From positions 140,724-204,723 of the forward strand of contig NZ_DLHN01000027.1 in the NCBI RefSeq assembly GCF_002483235.1: a DNA stretch of 64,000 nt, in the 5' to 3' direction. Positions 1 through 8,961 of the stretch are shown one piece after another; the first letter of the stretch is position 1; each line of letters begins with the position of its first letter. The notes under the pieces were generated by a model. It did not search any database. It had not been told where the DNA came from and saw nothing but the letters and a program-made list of their open reading frames with translations. The position numbers and the translations under genes were made by a program. The stretch comes from Pedobacter glucosidilyticus. GTDB taxonomy: Bacteria > Bacteroidota > Bacteroidia > Sphingobacteriales > Sphingobacteriaceae.

Positions 1-2058
1 ATTAGGTCCACTGTGAGTTAAACTTGACCAATAAGATGCCCCCAACACATTAATTCCAGTTAAATTAGTAGTCTTATTAGAGGAAGTTTTAACTTGGCTT
101 ATTTCTGATATTCCCTTATAAGCGAGATTTTTTTGTCTGGTTATATTCCAAAAAACCCATGGACTTGTCCATGGTGAAGGATTAGGATAAGGAGTCCAGT
201 CTTCATTTGTAAGGTGTTGATTAAGAGCAGGTTCTACATTTGTATTTTCGTTATTTTGAAACCCAACAATAGTAACCATGTCTGGAGAATTAACCAAAAC
301 AGAATCCCAATTTGCCTTGTAATACCCCTCTGGGTCCATTCCTAACACTCTGTTTGTATAAGCTGAACTTTGATCTTTATGCCCAGGAAGCACCACCATA
401 TTTTTTTTATTTCCAATTGGAAGACGAGAAATATTATTAGAGGCATACCAACCAAAATATTTCCCATTTAGCTGGTCGGCAAGCGGTGCATTCGCAGTAA
501 AATTTCCTTGAGCTTGTAGTATTGTATAAACGGAACTTTTTGATTTATCTATTTGAGCATTCTCCCAAGCCATTCTTCTAGCATAAAAGGTGTACATTAT
601 TATCAAAGGTTTTCCATCTACCTTAAAATAATCCTCTGAGTTTATACCCGGTTCATCAAGAAAATAATCGGTTATAAGGCCACATTCCATTTCAAAATTT
701 TCTGCAGCTAACGCATTAGTAGATTGATAGTTCAAGCCACCAAGAGCGCAAGAAAAATAAATTTTATTAGTATTTTCAGGATTTTCATTCCAAAGTTTAA
801 TTCTCTTTGCTACAGCTTGGGCTCCCTTTCTTATAATAGATCCATCAGCATCTATACTATTGGACAAATCAAAAATAATATAATCGATTTTTGATTCACT
901 GAACATACGCAAATGCATATCGATAATGAGCGGGTCAGAACTATCATATTGTTTATATGTTGTATCTGTTCCGTTTATTGAATATAGTGGAACATCCTTG
1001 TAATTTACAGCTTGCCACCTATTTTGAAGTTTTGGAATTTTCCACCTCAAAACATCCGTAACCTTCCAAACTTCCTCATTTTCAGATGTATCAATGGCTA
1101 CATACTTCATTCTAGGCGCTATACAAAGACTATCGCCTGGATCTTTAGTATATCCGTAAGCATCGCCTATCAAAAGAACATCTCCAGAATGATTATCCAT
1201 TATTATGGGGCTTATTGCAGTTGATGTAGCGGGAGAATATTTCCACTTACCTGTGGTCGATTGATAATAAACAGCATCATCTTTGCCATCTCCATTAATA
1301 TCTCTTACAAATACCTCTTTTACATCAGAATCAGTCGCAACGTTACTTTTCCATTGCGATGAGGTACTAAATCCACTCCCTGTAGACAAAGCCGACTCCC
1401 ATACACCACCAGATTTAAAATATATAATAAGATCTGCTTTAGCATCTCCGTTTATATCACCAACCAAACGGCTAGTAGAAGTACCGCCAAAGTTTGTCTT
1501 TTTTACTGAAGCCGAACTTAAAAATCCATTATTATTTAGAGAAATACTCCAGCTTCCATTAGCATACAAAAAAAGATCATCATCTCCGTCGCCATCATAA
1601 TCGGCGAAAAATTGTTCCGTAGTCCCATTACCTAATGATGTATTTAAAATATATGGTACTCCGAATCCACTTCCATTAGATAAAGCAACAGTCCATTCAT
1701 ATGTGTTAGAAACTACTACAGCGTCTTTCTTACCATCTCCGTTAATATCAGCAAGCATTACTTTCAAGCTACCACCAAACGAACTTTTCCATATCTGTGG
1801 CGAAGAAAACAACTCACCGGTAGAAAGTCCCACATACCAAGTATCCTCACTACAAGACACTGCGTCATCTTTTCCGTCACCATTAACATCGCCCAACAAA
1901 AATGTATTAGTTTTGAAAGTGCTATTTTTGAGCCAATCATAATTCCCTTGATTGGTGAACCAAGTGGAATACCAAATTCCGGTTTTTTTTTCTGTGGGCT
2001 GCCCAAATGCCACTATTACAGATAAACAAACAATAAAAAGAAGGAGAATTTTTTTCAT
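1..2058 (-). CDS. Secreted FG-GAP/VCBS-repeat protein with GH99-like domain, partial
   Basis: The frame is open from an ATG at 2058 to the left edge, so at least 686 codons are present and the C-terminus is missing. It begins with a signal peptide (MKKILLLFIVCLSVIVAFGQ). Roughly residues 40-270 hold repeated calcium-loop motifs such as GDVNGDGKDD, DINGDGKKD, DYDGDGDDD and DINGDAKAD, typical of FG-GAP/VCBS propeller blades. After residue 300 the protein resembles GH99/GH71-like TIM-barrel proteins (IDYIIFDLSNS, then ITDYFLDEPG and VDGKPLIIMYTF). The likely role is an exported glycan-binding or hydrolytic protein; the GH99-like call is a motif impression only. Its promoter carries operator box 1, linking it to the left-hand PUL. 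Several short plus-strand ORFs at 1012-1942 are shadows of this gene. Confidence 0.75.
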   Translation of the reverse strand, partial: MKKILLLFIVCLSVIVAFGQPTEKKTGIWYSTWFTNQGNYDWLKNSTFKTNTFLLGDVNGDGKDDAVSCSEDTWYVGLSTGELFSSPQIWKSSFGGSLKVMLADINGDGKKDAVVVSNTYEWTVALSNGSGFGVPYILNTSLGNGTTEQFFADYDGDGDDDLFLYANGSWSISLNNNGFLSSASVKKTNFGGTSTSRLVGDINGDAKADLIIYFKSGGVWESALSTGSGFSTSSQWKSNVATDSDVKEVFVRDINGDGKDDAVYYQSTTGKWKYSPATSTAISPIIMDNHSGDVLLIGDAYGYTKDPGDSLCIAPRMKYVAIDTSENEEVWKVTDVLRWKIPKLQNRWQAVNYKDVPLYSINGTDTTYKQYDSSDPLIIDMHLRMFSESKIDYIIFDLSNSIDADGSIIRKGAQAVAKRIKLWNENPENTNKIYFSCALGGLNYQSTNALAAENFEMECGLITDYFLDEPGINSEDYFKVDGKPLIIMYTFYARRMAWENAQIDKSKSSVYTILQAQGNFTANAPLADQLNGKYFGWYASNNISRLPIGNKKNMVVLPGHKDQSSAYTNRVLGMDPEGYYKANWDSVLVNSPDMVTIVGFQNNENTNVEPALNQHLTNEDWTPYPNPSPWTSPWVFWNITRQKNLAYKGISEISQVKTSSNKTTNLTGINVLGASYWSSLTHSGPN

Positions 2059-2204
2059 ACTTGTATATTATTAAAGTTTAATTAATTGCTAGCAACCTGT
2101 TTGACAATTTAGTTATGCTTATTTGAGCTGTAAATTGTCAAACAACAAATTCAGAAGACTCCAAAAAAAGTATTTCGACGTTTATTGCTTTAGACTTAAT
2201 AATT

Positions 2205-2258
2205 GGTTTGGTCTAGTCTGGTTAACAAATATAAATCATAATAATTTTATATTCCAAA
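2205..2258 (-). promoter_or_regulatory. Promoter and operator box 1 (ACCAR repeats) for the 2058 gene
   Basis: On the minus strand a TTTG (2255-2258) lies 21 nt before TATATTTG (2226-2233), a Bacteroidota -33/-7 pair. Directly after it, 2205-2224 reads as four 5-nt units of the form ARACC/TAACC on the minus strand (GGTTT GGTCT AGTCT GGTTA on the plus strand). The position over the start site suggests repression. The same arrangement recurs at three other promoters. Confidence 0.6.
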
Positions 2259-2504
2259 TTTTTTATGATTTAAGTTTAACAATAGTATTTACCATGCTAC
2301 CAACCTTATAATTTTGATAATAGGCAGATCAATCTGATTTGATATTATTTAATGCATAAAAAATAATTTCCGCAAATGATCTTATAATTAGTGGTTATGT
2401 TTTAGAGCGATACTGACCGCAGTATAATTGGGAATTATGGATACTCAAGGAATCCAACCAGAATAAAAATCAAAAAAAAAATTAGAAATGTGAATAATGT
2501 AATT

Positions 2505-2535
2505 ATATTTGCTTTACAAACCAGACCAAACCAGT
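2505..2535 (+). promoter_or_regulatory. Promoter and operator box 2 (ACCAR repeats) for the FAD oxidoreductase
   Basis: TATATTTG at 2505-2512 matches the -7 consensus TAnnTTTG. It is followed by CTTTAC and then AAACC AGACC AAACC at 2519-2533, three tandem pentamers. The box lies about 73 nt before the ATG at 2608 and reads in the gene's direction, as at the other three sites. The -33 element is weak (TTAG, 18 nt upstream). Confidence 0.6.
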
Positions 2536-2607
2536 TTTTATATTAAGTATAGATTAATTTAAACAAGTTTATATACTTATGATACTGTAAAGCAAAAAAA
2601 ATACAAA

Positions 2608-5010
2608 ATGATAAAACAAGACTACGCCAAAAAAAGAAAATTAAATAAAGAACAGTTTGAGACAGAATTAGTAGTAATAGGAGGTGGATTGTCTGGGGTA
2701 TGTGCTGCTATAACAGCAGCCCGAAAAGGAGTAAAAGTTGTACTTATCCAAGACCGACCTGTACTTGGAGGAAATTCATCTAGCGAAGTTCGTTTGTGGA
2801 TATTAGGAGCAACTTCACATCTGGGTAACAACAATCGTTGGAGCCGAGAAGGAGGTGTTATAGATGAAATCTTAGTTGAGAATACATATAAAAACAAAGA
2901 AGGAAACCCTTTGATATTAGATATTATCCTTTTGGATAAAGTAAAATCAGAGGCTAACATCACATTATTACTAAATACAGCAGTTTATGAAGTTCAAAAA
3001 ACTTCAGAAGATACTATACAGTCAGTCAAAGCATTTTGTAGTCAAAACTCAACAGAATATATTGTAGCAGCACCGTTATTCTGTGATGCCTCTGGTGATG
3101 GCATTGTAGGTTTTCTTTCTGGAGCTGCTTTTAGAATGGGTGCTGAAAGTGTAGAAGAATTTGGCGAAAAATTCGCTCCTACAAAAGAATATGGCGAACT
3201 ATTAGGACACAGCTTATATTTTTATAGTAAAGACACCGGCAAGCCTGTAAAATTTACGGCTCCGTCTTTTGCAGCAGATGTTACAAAAGAGATTCCAAGA
3301 TTTAGAAGTTTTAATAGTAAGGAACATGGCTGTAAGTTATGGTGGCTAGAGTATGGTGGTAGGTTAGATACAGTACATGATACGGAAAAAATAAAATGGG
3401 AACTGTGGAAAGTTGTTTACGGTGCCTGGGATTATATTAAAAATTCTGGCGATTTCCCGGACGCAGAAAACCTTACACTGGAATGGGTAGGTACCATACC
3501 CGGAAAAAGAGAAAGTAGAAGGTTTGAAGGAGATTATATGTTGCGCCAACAAGATATTGTTGAACAAAACACATTTGAGGATGCAGTAGCATTTGGTGGC
3601 TGGTCAATTGATTTGCACCCCGCAGATGGAGTATTTAGTGAGAAACCAGGTTGTAATCAATGGCATGGGAAAGGGGTTTATCAAATTCCATATCGCACAC
3701 TCTATAGCAATAATATTCCAAATCTCTTCTTAGCCGGTAGAATTATTAGTGCGAGCCATGTGGCATTTGCATCTACGAGAGTGATGGCAACTGCAGCACA
3801 TGTTGGGCAAGCAGTAGGTATGGCGGCATATATTTCTAAGATTAAAGGAGCAGAAATTAACGAACTGGTAGAATCTGTAGACGCTCACGAAGTTTTACAC
3901 TTACAAAATAAAGTAAGCAATAATTGTGAAATAAAAAACTACCCTTCACACATCACATCTATTGAACAAAACTACTTAAGTCCAAGAGAAATTTTGGAAG
4001 CTGGTTATATAAAGGATTTACAATTTGAATTGTTAAAAAGTGGACATCATATTCCTGATTTTGAACTGGAAGACCCTCAAGATTTAGTACAAGAGGCATC
4101 TATTATTGCATCTAGTGAATTGGCATTAAACAATATGCCTGCAGATTTTCATCAAGTACTAGATTTATCTATAGCACAGCTTCTGCCTTTAAACTTAGGC
4201 GTAGTACCAAATTTGCAAATAGAAACTATTGCATCCACAACAACAAATATTGAAGTTGAGTTACGTATTAGCAAGAAAATTGGAAACTATACTCCAGATG
4301 TCACTTTAGAAAAGATAAACTTGAGTATACCTACAGGAAAAAGTATACAAACCATTGCATTTAAGGTTCCTGTACCGCATTCTGCCTATGCATTTATTAT
4401 TTTTCATAAAAACCCTCAAGTATCACTATCTCGTACACATCGTAGGATAACTGGTATTTTATCTGCATTTAATTCAGTTAATAAAGCAGTATCAAATTAT
4501 GGAAAGCAGGAGCCTAAGGAAGATATCGGTGTAGATTCATTTGAATTTTGGTGTCCGCAGCGTCGTCCGGAAGGTCATAATCTTGCCTTAAAGATTCATC
4601 CACCTATTAAACAATTCGATGCGAAAAATATTAAAACTGGTATTTATAGACCAACTACAAAACCTAACGCTTGGGTAGCTGCGTTAGAAGATTCTTTCCC
4701 AACATTAACGTTAACCTGGACAGAAGCCAAAGAAATTACTAAGATTGATTTATTTTTTGATACAGATTATGATCATCCCATGGAAAGTGTACTAATGGGA
4801 CATCCAGAAGATGTAATGCCTTTTTGTATTAGAAATTATAAAATAAAGGATGATAAGGAAAATATAATCTTTGAAAAAAATGGAAATTATCAAACTATTA
4901 ACCAAATTGTACTACCACAAACCGTAATTACAAAACATCTAATCTTTCAGTTTGAACAATTTTCAGAAAATATACCAGTTGGGTTGTTCTCAATTCGTTG
5001 TTATAAATAA
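2608..5010 (+). CDS. FAD-dependent oxidoreductase (FAD_oxidored family) with C-terminal beta-domain
   Basis: An 800-residue protein with an N-terminal Rossmann dinucleotide site (VVIGGGLSG at residues 22-30) followed by the LGGNSSSEVR stretch typical of the FAD_oxidored (PF12831-like) proteins common in PULs. A second FAD-contact region (NLFLAGRIISASHVAF) lies near residues 370-385. The last 150 residues (from FWCPQRRPEGHN) look like a separate beta-rich, possibly carbohydrate-binding domain. There is no signal peptide, so it should be cytoplasmic. A sugar or uronate oxidation role is inferred from context and the substrate is unknown. It appears monocistronic, with its own promoter and operator box 2, and is convergent with the AraC gene. 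Confidence 0.8.
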   Translation: MIKQDYAKKRKLNKEQFETELVVIGGGLSGVCAAITAARKGVKVVLIQDRPVLGGNSSSEVRLWILGATSHLGNNNRWSREGGVIDEILVENTYKNKEGNPLILDIILLDKVKSEANITLLLNTAVYEVQKTSEDTIQSVKAFCSQNSTEYIVAAPLFCDASGDGIVGFLSGAAFRMGAESVEEFGEKFAPTKEYGELLGHSLYFYSKDTGKPVKFTAPSFAADVTKEIPRFRSFNSKEHGCKLWWLEYGGRLDTVHDTEKIKWELWKVVYGAWDYIKNSGDFPDAENLTLEWVGTIPGKRESRRFEGDYMLRQQDIVEQNTFEDAVAFGGWSIDLHPADGVFSEKPGCNQWHGKGVYQIPYRTLYSNNIPNLFLAGRIISASHVAFASTRVMATAAHVGQAVGMAAYISKIKGAEINELVESVDAHEVLHLQNKVSNNCEIKNYPSHITSIEQNYLSPREILEAGYIKDLQFELLKSGHHIPDFELEDPQDLVQEASIIASSELALNNMPADFHQVLDLSIAQLLPLNLGVVPNLQIETIASTTTNIEVELRISKKIGNYTPDVTLEKINLSIPTGKSIQTIAFKVPVPHSAYAFIIFHKNPQVSLSRTHRRITGILSAFNSVNKAVSNYGKQEPKEDIGVDSFEFWCPQRRPEGHNLALKIHPPIKQFDAKNIKTGIYRPTTKPNAWVAALEDSFPTLTLTWTEAKEITKIDLFFDTDYDHPMESVLMGHPEDVMPFCIRNYKIKDDKENIIFEKNGNYQTINQIVLPQTVITKHLIFQFEQFSENIPVGLFSIRCYK

Positions 5011-5479
5011 ATAGCTATCACCAAATAAAGAAAAGGCCTACAAATACAGCAGATATATATATATTAAACACCTTAGCAACTGTAATTTATACTCATAAAA
5101 ATAAAAGTTTATTACATAAAAGAATCAGTTTACTGTATTAACTTGAATTAAAGTTCTAATGGCACCCACTTTATTAATATCTCATTTAACTAGATAACAG
5201 ATTGATTATATTTTTATGAATGATTAATTATATTTTATGAATTAGCAGATAAAATCTCTTAGTTATAAAATATTTTAGGGGAAATCTTTATTCTGCTAGT
5301 GCGGAAGTGGGTGTTATTTATATTTACTACGAATATAAATTTCCACCTTCTTTAGTAGGAGTAAACCAGAGGAGGTTAACCAGCAACAATGATATAACCG
5401 ACAACCTTTAATATAAGAATTAAATTCGGAAAAGTTACCATGTTACTGTACAACTAGATTATTTGTAATATTAGTTTTA
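5011..5479. other. Convergent intergenic region, no gene found
   Basis: AT-rich spacer between two convergent genes. It contains two near-identical 22-nt tandem units at 5200-5221 and 5222-5243 (core ATTATATTT.TATGAA) and an imperfect inverted repeat around 5310-5347 (GGTG...TTTATAT / ATATAAA...CACC). No convincing ORF or T-tailed terminator is seen. Confidence 0.5.
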
Positions 5480-6358
5480 TCAAATAATTTTATGCTTTTT
5501 TACGTATTCAAGAGGAGTTAATTCATACTTTTTTTTAAAATGCCTATTGAAGTTCGCCAGGTTACTATATCCACTTCTAAAAGCTACTTCTCTTACACTT
5601 AAGTTTTCATTCAACATTAATTTAACAGAATGATTCAATCTTAGGTCTTTTAAAAGTGAAGAAAAAGTCTTTTTAGTTCTGAGTTTGAAAAATCTGCAAA
5701 AAGAATTACGAGTCATAAAGGCTGTTCTTGCTACATCATCTAAGGAAATTTCGTATTGGAAATTATTGTAGATATACAGTAAAGCATTACTTAATCTTTT
5801 CGCGTCGTTTACGTTTTCAGTTATCATAATTTCATCTGTAATATAGGTAAACTCCTTCGTCTCGATTAAGATATCCAAAATCTGGAAAAAATAAATAAGC
5901 CTTTTAATTCCTTTAGCCTCAACTAATAAAAACATTTTTTCAATAATTAACTTTCTAGCTTCCCCATGAAGGTCTAAGCCCATTTTTGACTTTTTAAATA
6001 AAAGATGTACTTTCTTGAATTCAGGTAAGGAAAACCAACTATTTCCGAATGCCTCTGGTAAAAAGTGAAGAACGATAGAAGACACTCCGAGCGAGGAGTT
6101 ATGTTGGTAATATGCAGACGGGTTTTGATATATATGAGGTATTTTAGGCCCTAAAAATGAAAGCTGTCCCTCTTGAAAATCAGAAATTGAATTCCCAACA
6201 ATTCGCTTTCCTTCTCCCTTAATAATAAAAACAAGTTCGAATTCTGGATGATAATGCCATGGAGTACTAAAATACGGAAGATCGAATTTTCTTATAACAA
6301 AAGTATCTTCTTCTTCGGGTTTTAAATACTCTAGAATCGGGATAATTCTCTTTTTCAT
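5480..6358 (-). CDS. AraC-family transcriptional regulator with cupin sensor domain
   Basis: The 292-residue length is typical of AraC regulators with an N-terminal cupin. The sensor half shows the characteristic WHYHPEFELVFIIKGEG stretch near residues 34-50 and the PHIY loop. The C-terminal third carries two HTH motifs: ISLDDVARTAFMTRNSFCRFF, and the signature VREVAFRSGYSNLANFNRHF near residues 255-275 followed by PLEYVKKH. It is divergent from the PhyH-like gene with a 129-nt gap holding a 17-bp palindrome, so it probably controls that gene in response to a small metabolite. The ligand is unknown. Confidence 0.9.
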   Translation of the reverse strand: MKKRIIPILEYLKPEEEDTFVIRKFDLPYFSTPWHYHPEFELVFIIKGEGKRIVGNSISDFQEGQLSFLGPKIPHIYQNPSAYYQHNSSLGVSSIVLHFLPEAFGNSWFSLPEFKKVHLLFKKSKMGLDLHGEARKLIIEKMFLLVEAKGIKRLIYFFQILDILIETKEFTYITDEIMITENVNDAKRLSNALLYIYNNFQYEISLDDVARTAFMTRNSFCRFFKLRTKKTFSSLLKDLRLNHSVKLMLNENLSVREVAFRSGYSNLANFNRHFKKKYELTPLEYVKKHKII

Positions 6359-6425
6359 ATATTATCTTTTATACTATAAAAATAGTCAATTAGTTATATT
6401 TAAGATAACAAAGTATCACTATTAG

Positions 6426-6442
6426 TTTACATAGTATGTAAA
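6426..6442. promoter_or_regulatory. Palindrome in the araC/phyH divergent gap
   Basis: TTTACAT-AGT-ATGTAAA is a perfect 7-bp inverted repeat with a 3-nt centre. It lies 46 nt before the PhyH-like ATG and 68 nt before the regulator's start. It is a candidate operator for the adjacent AraC protein, although AraC proteins more often bind direct repeats. Confidence 0.35.
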
Positions 6443-6487
6443 TAAAGTAAATCTCAGGGTACTTTTGATAAACTAAATTTAAACGAT

Positions 6488-7318
6488 ATGATGAAAAATC
6501 AATTATCAGATGATCAGAAAAAAGCTTATTTAGAGGATGGATTTTTAATAATTCGGTCCTTTCTAAACACTCAAGAGGTAAACAAAATTTATCAGGCTAC
6601 CGTTCAAGACGAGGCAATCACTAACAACTCCTATGAATTAAAAGATAAATCTGGAAAAAATACTAAACTAGCATTATGGTTTACACCAGGAGATGATGTA
6701 TTTGGATTACTGACAAAAAGTAAAAGGATGATTAATGCTGTGAACTTCTTGTTAGATGGTGATGCACCGGTTTGTCATTTTCACTCAAAGTTAATGCAGA
6801 AAGAACCAAAAGTTGGGGGTGCGTGGGAATGGCATCAGGATTATGGTTATTGGTATAGAAATGAGTTCTTATATCCAGATCAAATGATTTCTGTAATGAC
6901 TGCTATTACTGAATCAACTGTAGAAAATGGATGTTTGCAGGTTATAAAAGGATCCCATAAAATTGGAAGGATAGAACACGGATTTTCAGGAGAACAGGTT
7001 GGTGCATCTCAACATTATGTAGACTTGGCGTTAAAGACTATGGAGCTAGTATATGTTACCTTAAAACCTGGGGATGTTTTGTTTTTCCACAGTAATTTGT
7101 TGCATCGTTCAGAAGCAAATTTATCTGATAATGCTAGATGGAGCTTAATTTCTTGTTATAACCGACAAACAAATATTCCATACAATGAAAAATCAAAATC
7201 ATGTATTACTCCAATTTCACCTGTGCAAGACGAAGCACTCTTGGAAGCTGAGATAAAGAGTTTAAATGAAATGACAGATTTTTCATCTAAAAAGGTAGAT
7301 GAATCGCTAAAAGGCTAA
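6488..7318 (+). CDS. Phytanoyl-CoA dioxygenase (PhyH)-family Fe(II)/2-oxoglutarate oxygenase
   Basis: A 276-residue cytoplasmic protein with the PhyH core. The metal-binding HxD is visible in WHQDYGYW (H116, D118). The distal histidine is in HSNLLHRSEAN (H206), and R218 in NARW is placed to bind 2-oxoglutarate. The segment ENGCLQVIKGSHKIG is diagnostic of this family. Two ATGs (6488 and 6491) are equally plausible starts. PhyH-like genes in PUL surroundings are usually uncharacterised; hydroxylation of a small molecule is the family-level expectation. The neighbours are a divergent AraC regulator and, 441 nt downstream on the same strand, a sugar isomerase-like gene, which suggests a small catabolic unit. 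Confidence 0.85.
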   Translation: MMKNQLSDDQKKAYLEDGFLIIRSFLNTQEVNKIYQATVQDEAITNNSYELKDKSGKNTKLALWFTPGDDVFGLLTKSKRMINAVNFLLDGDAPVCHFHSKLMQKEPKVGGAWEWHQDYGYWYRNEFLYPDQMISVMTAITESTVENGCLQVIKGSHKIGRIEHGFSGEQVGASQHYVDLALKTMELVYVTLKPGDVLFFHSNLLHRSEANLSDNARWSLISCYNRQTNIPYNEKSKSCITPISPVQDEALLEAEIKSLNEMTDFSSKKVDESLKG

Positions 7319-7500
7319 ATAAAGCACCTATTCAAAGTTTTATAAAAAAGCTATTAACAAATTTATAAAATGAATCAAAACTAAAGTTATTGGAATCTTG
7401 ATAAAGCTTATGTTCAAATGCTTGGATACTAAAAACATCTATAAATATGGATAACTCTTCAGGGGATACTAGATACTAGCATTTATAAAATTTTAAAAAT

Positions 7501-7539
7501 AGTTTAAGAAGAAAGTTATTTTAATTTTCTTCTTAAACT
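7501..7539 (+). terminator. Perfect 14-bp hairpin downstream of the PhyH-like gene
   Basis: AGTTTAAGAAGAAA (7501-7514) is exactly complementary to TTTCTTCTTAAACT (7526-7539) across an 11-nt loop. The stem is AT-rich and lacks a proper T-tail, so it may be a weak terminator, an mRNA-stabilising hairpin or a regulator site. It lies 180 nt after the stop codon. The remainder of 7319-7759 shows no gene. Confidence 0.4.
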
Positions 7540-7759
7540 AAAGTTTCCTATAGTTTTATTCAAGTATAGTAGCAGCTTTTTATGATTTATTTCCAACTAT
7601 AAACTCGGTTTTTCGCTGTAAAAAAAAGAAATTGGAATATTTTTTTATGTAGCAGACTTTACATTTACAGAGCTGTCATATAACCTCAATTATTTTATTC
7701 ATACCAAATTAAGAATCAATTCATAACTACTAATTATAGTCTTTTCACTTCAGAACAAA

Positions 7760-8593
7760 ATGATGGAAAATAATATAGAAATAAAGTACTTTGCAACAGA
7801 ATGGGGCAATAGTCTGCCAATAAATGAATTCTTAGAAAATATAAAAAAGTTTGGATACAATGGTATTGAAATGAGCCTACCTTTTGAATCAGAAAGAAAG
7901 AAAAGTATTTTAAAGTCTTTAAAAAGTAATGGGTTAGAACTTATAGGCCAATATTTTCAGTCTTATGAATCTGATTTTAGGTTGCATAAATATAATTATG
8001 AGAAACATCTAAACAATCTTTTAGAAGCAGAACCATTATTTATAAATTGTCAGACTGGTAAAGACTATTTTTCTAAAAAGGAAAATCTTGAATTGTTTAT
8101 GTTGGCACAAAGACTAAGTAGCAGTTCAGGAATCAATATTATTCATGAAACTCATAGAGGGAAAAGTCTATTCGCTGCGCATATCACTCAATCGTATTTA
8201 GAGAGTTTTCCAGATTTGAAAATCTGTTTAGATATTTCTCATTGGTGCAATGTACATGAATCTTTATTGGAAGATCAAGAGGAAGCTTTGAATTTAGCAT
8301 TTGAAAGGTCTGTTCATATACACTCTAGAATTGGATTTCCAGAGGGGCCTCAGGTTAATGATCCAAGAGCCCCGGAGTGGCAATCAATACTTGAAAGACA
8401 TTTATTTTGGTGGGATAAAGTTGTTGAAATAAATAAGCAAAATAAGAGAAGTCTAACAATTACAACAGAATTTGGCCCCGCTCCATACATGCCACTACAA
8501 CCATACTCTCAAATCCCAATCTCTAATCAGTGGGACATAAATATATTCATGCTTGAGCTTCTTAAAAATCGATATAGTAACAAACCAACTTAA
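7760..8593 (+). CDS. Xylose isomerase-like TIM-barrel protein (sugar phosphate isomerase/epimerase family)
   Basis: A 277-residue single-domain protein of the AP_endonuc_2/xylose isomerase-like superfamily. Expected metal-site residues are visible at strand ends: E in GYNGIEMSLP, H and E in IIHETHRGKS, D and H in KICLDISHWCNVHE, H in VHIHSRIGFPEGP and E in ITTEFGPAPY. The order and spacing match sugar epimerases of this fold. It lacks a signal peptide. Together with the upstream PhyH-like gene it suggests intracellular handling of an unusual sugar or polyol. Substrate cannot be told from sequence. Start is ATGATG at 7760/7763. Confidence 0.8.
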   Translation: MMENNIEIKYFATEWGNSLPINEFLENIKKFGYNGIEMSLPFESERKKSILKSLKSNGLELIGQYFQSYESDFRLHKYNYEKHLNNLLEAEPLFINCQTGKDYFSKKENLELFMLAQRLSSSSGINIIHETHRGKSLFAAHITQSYLESFPDLKICLDISHWCNVHESLLEDQEEALNLAFERSVHIHSRIGFPEGPQVNDPRAPEWQSILERHLFWWDKVVEINKQNKRSLTITTEFGPAPYMPLQPYSQIPISNQWDINIFMLELLKNRYSNKPT

Positions 8594-8961
8594 ATGCAAC
8601 TGCCAAAATCTTCCTCAAAAGACATCTGAAGGTTTGAATATAATTGTTCGCTATAAATCGCTTTTCACATTTTTCTTTAATTTCAATAATTTTTTTAGAA
8701 ACAGTTTAATATGAAGAAAACTTACCAATAAACACCTCTATTATAATTTAAAGTTTAACAGTTAGAGACCACTTTCTTAGGCAAAATTTCTATCTACTGA
8801 TTCTACTACTCTATCTTAAAATAATCTCTATTTACATCAAAAAATATAGGCATATCACCAGCTTTGCTTACTTCTATTAGGGGTTTTGAGAACCATCATT
8901 TTGGCCGTTTATAGGAAGACAAATATTGATAAAATCATTAATATGAATATTTTTTTTATTA
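8594..8961. other. Convergent intergenic region, nothing recognised
   Basis: A 368-nt AT-rich spacer between the isomerase-like gene and the esterase operon end. No ORF, strong hairpin or repeat was recognised. Confidence 0.4.

Noticed and set aside
1012..1942. Plus-strand frames opposite the FG-GAP gene
   Set aside because: They are low-complexity Ser/Pro-rich mirrors of the calcium-loop repeats on the minus strand.
5200..5243. 22-nt tandem duplication in the convergent gap
   Set aside because: It is AT-rich, has two copies only and shows no relation to a promoter; it is probably slippage.
5480..6358. AraC regulator as the binder of the ACCAR boxes
   Set aside because: AraC sites are usually longer direct repeats about two helical turns apart, and no box lies in this gene's own divergent gap; the GntR protein fits better by position.
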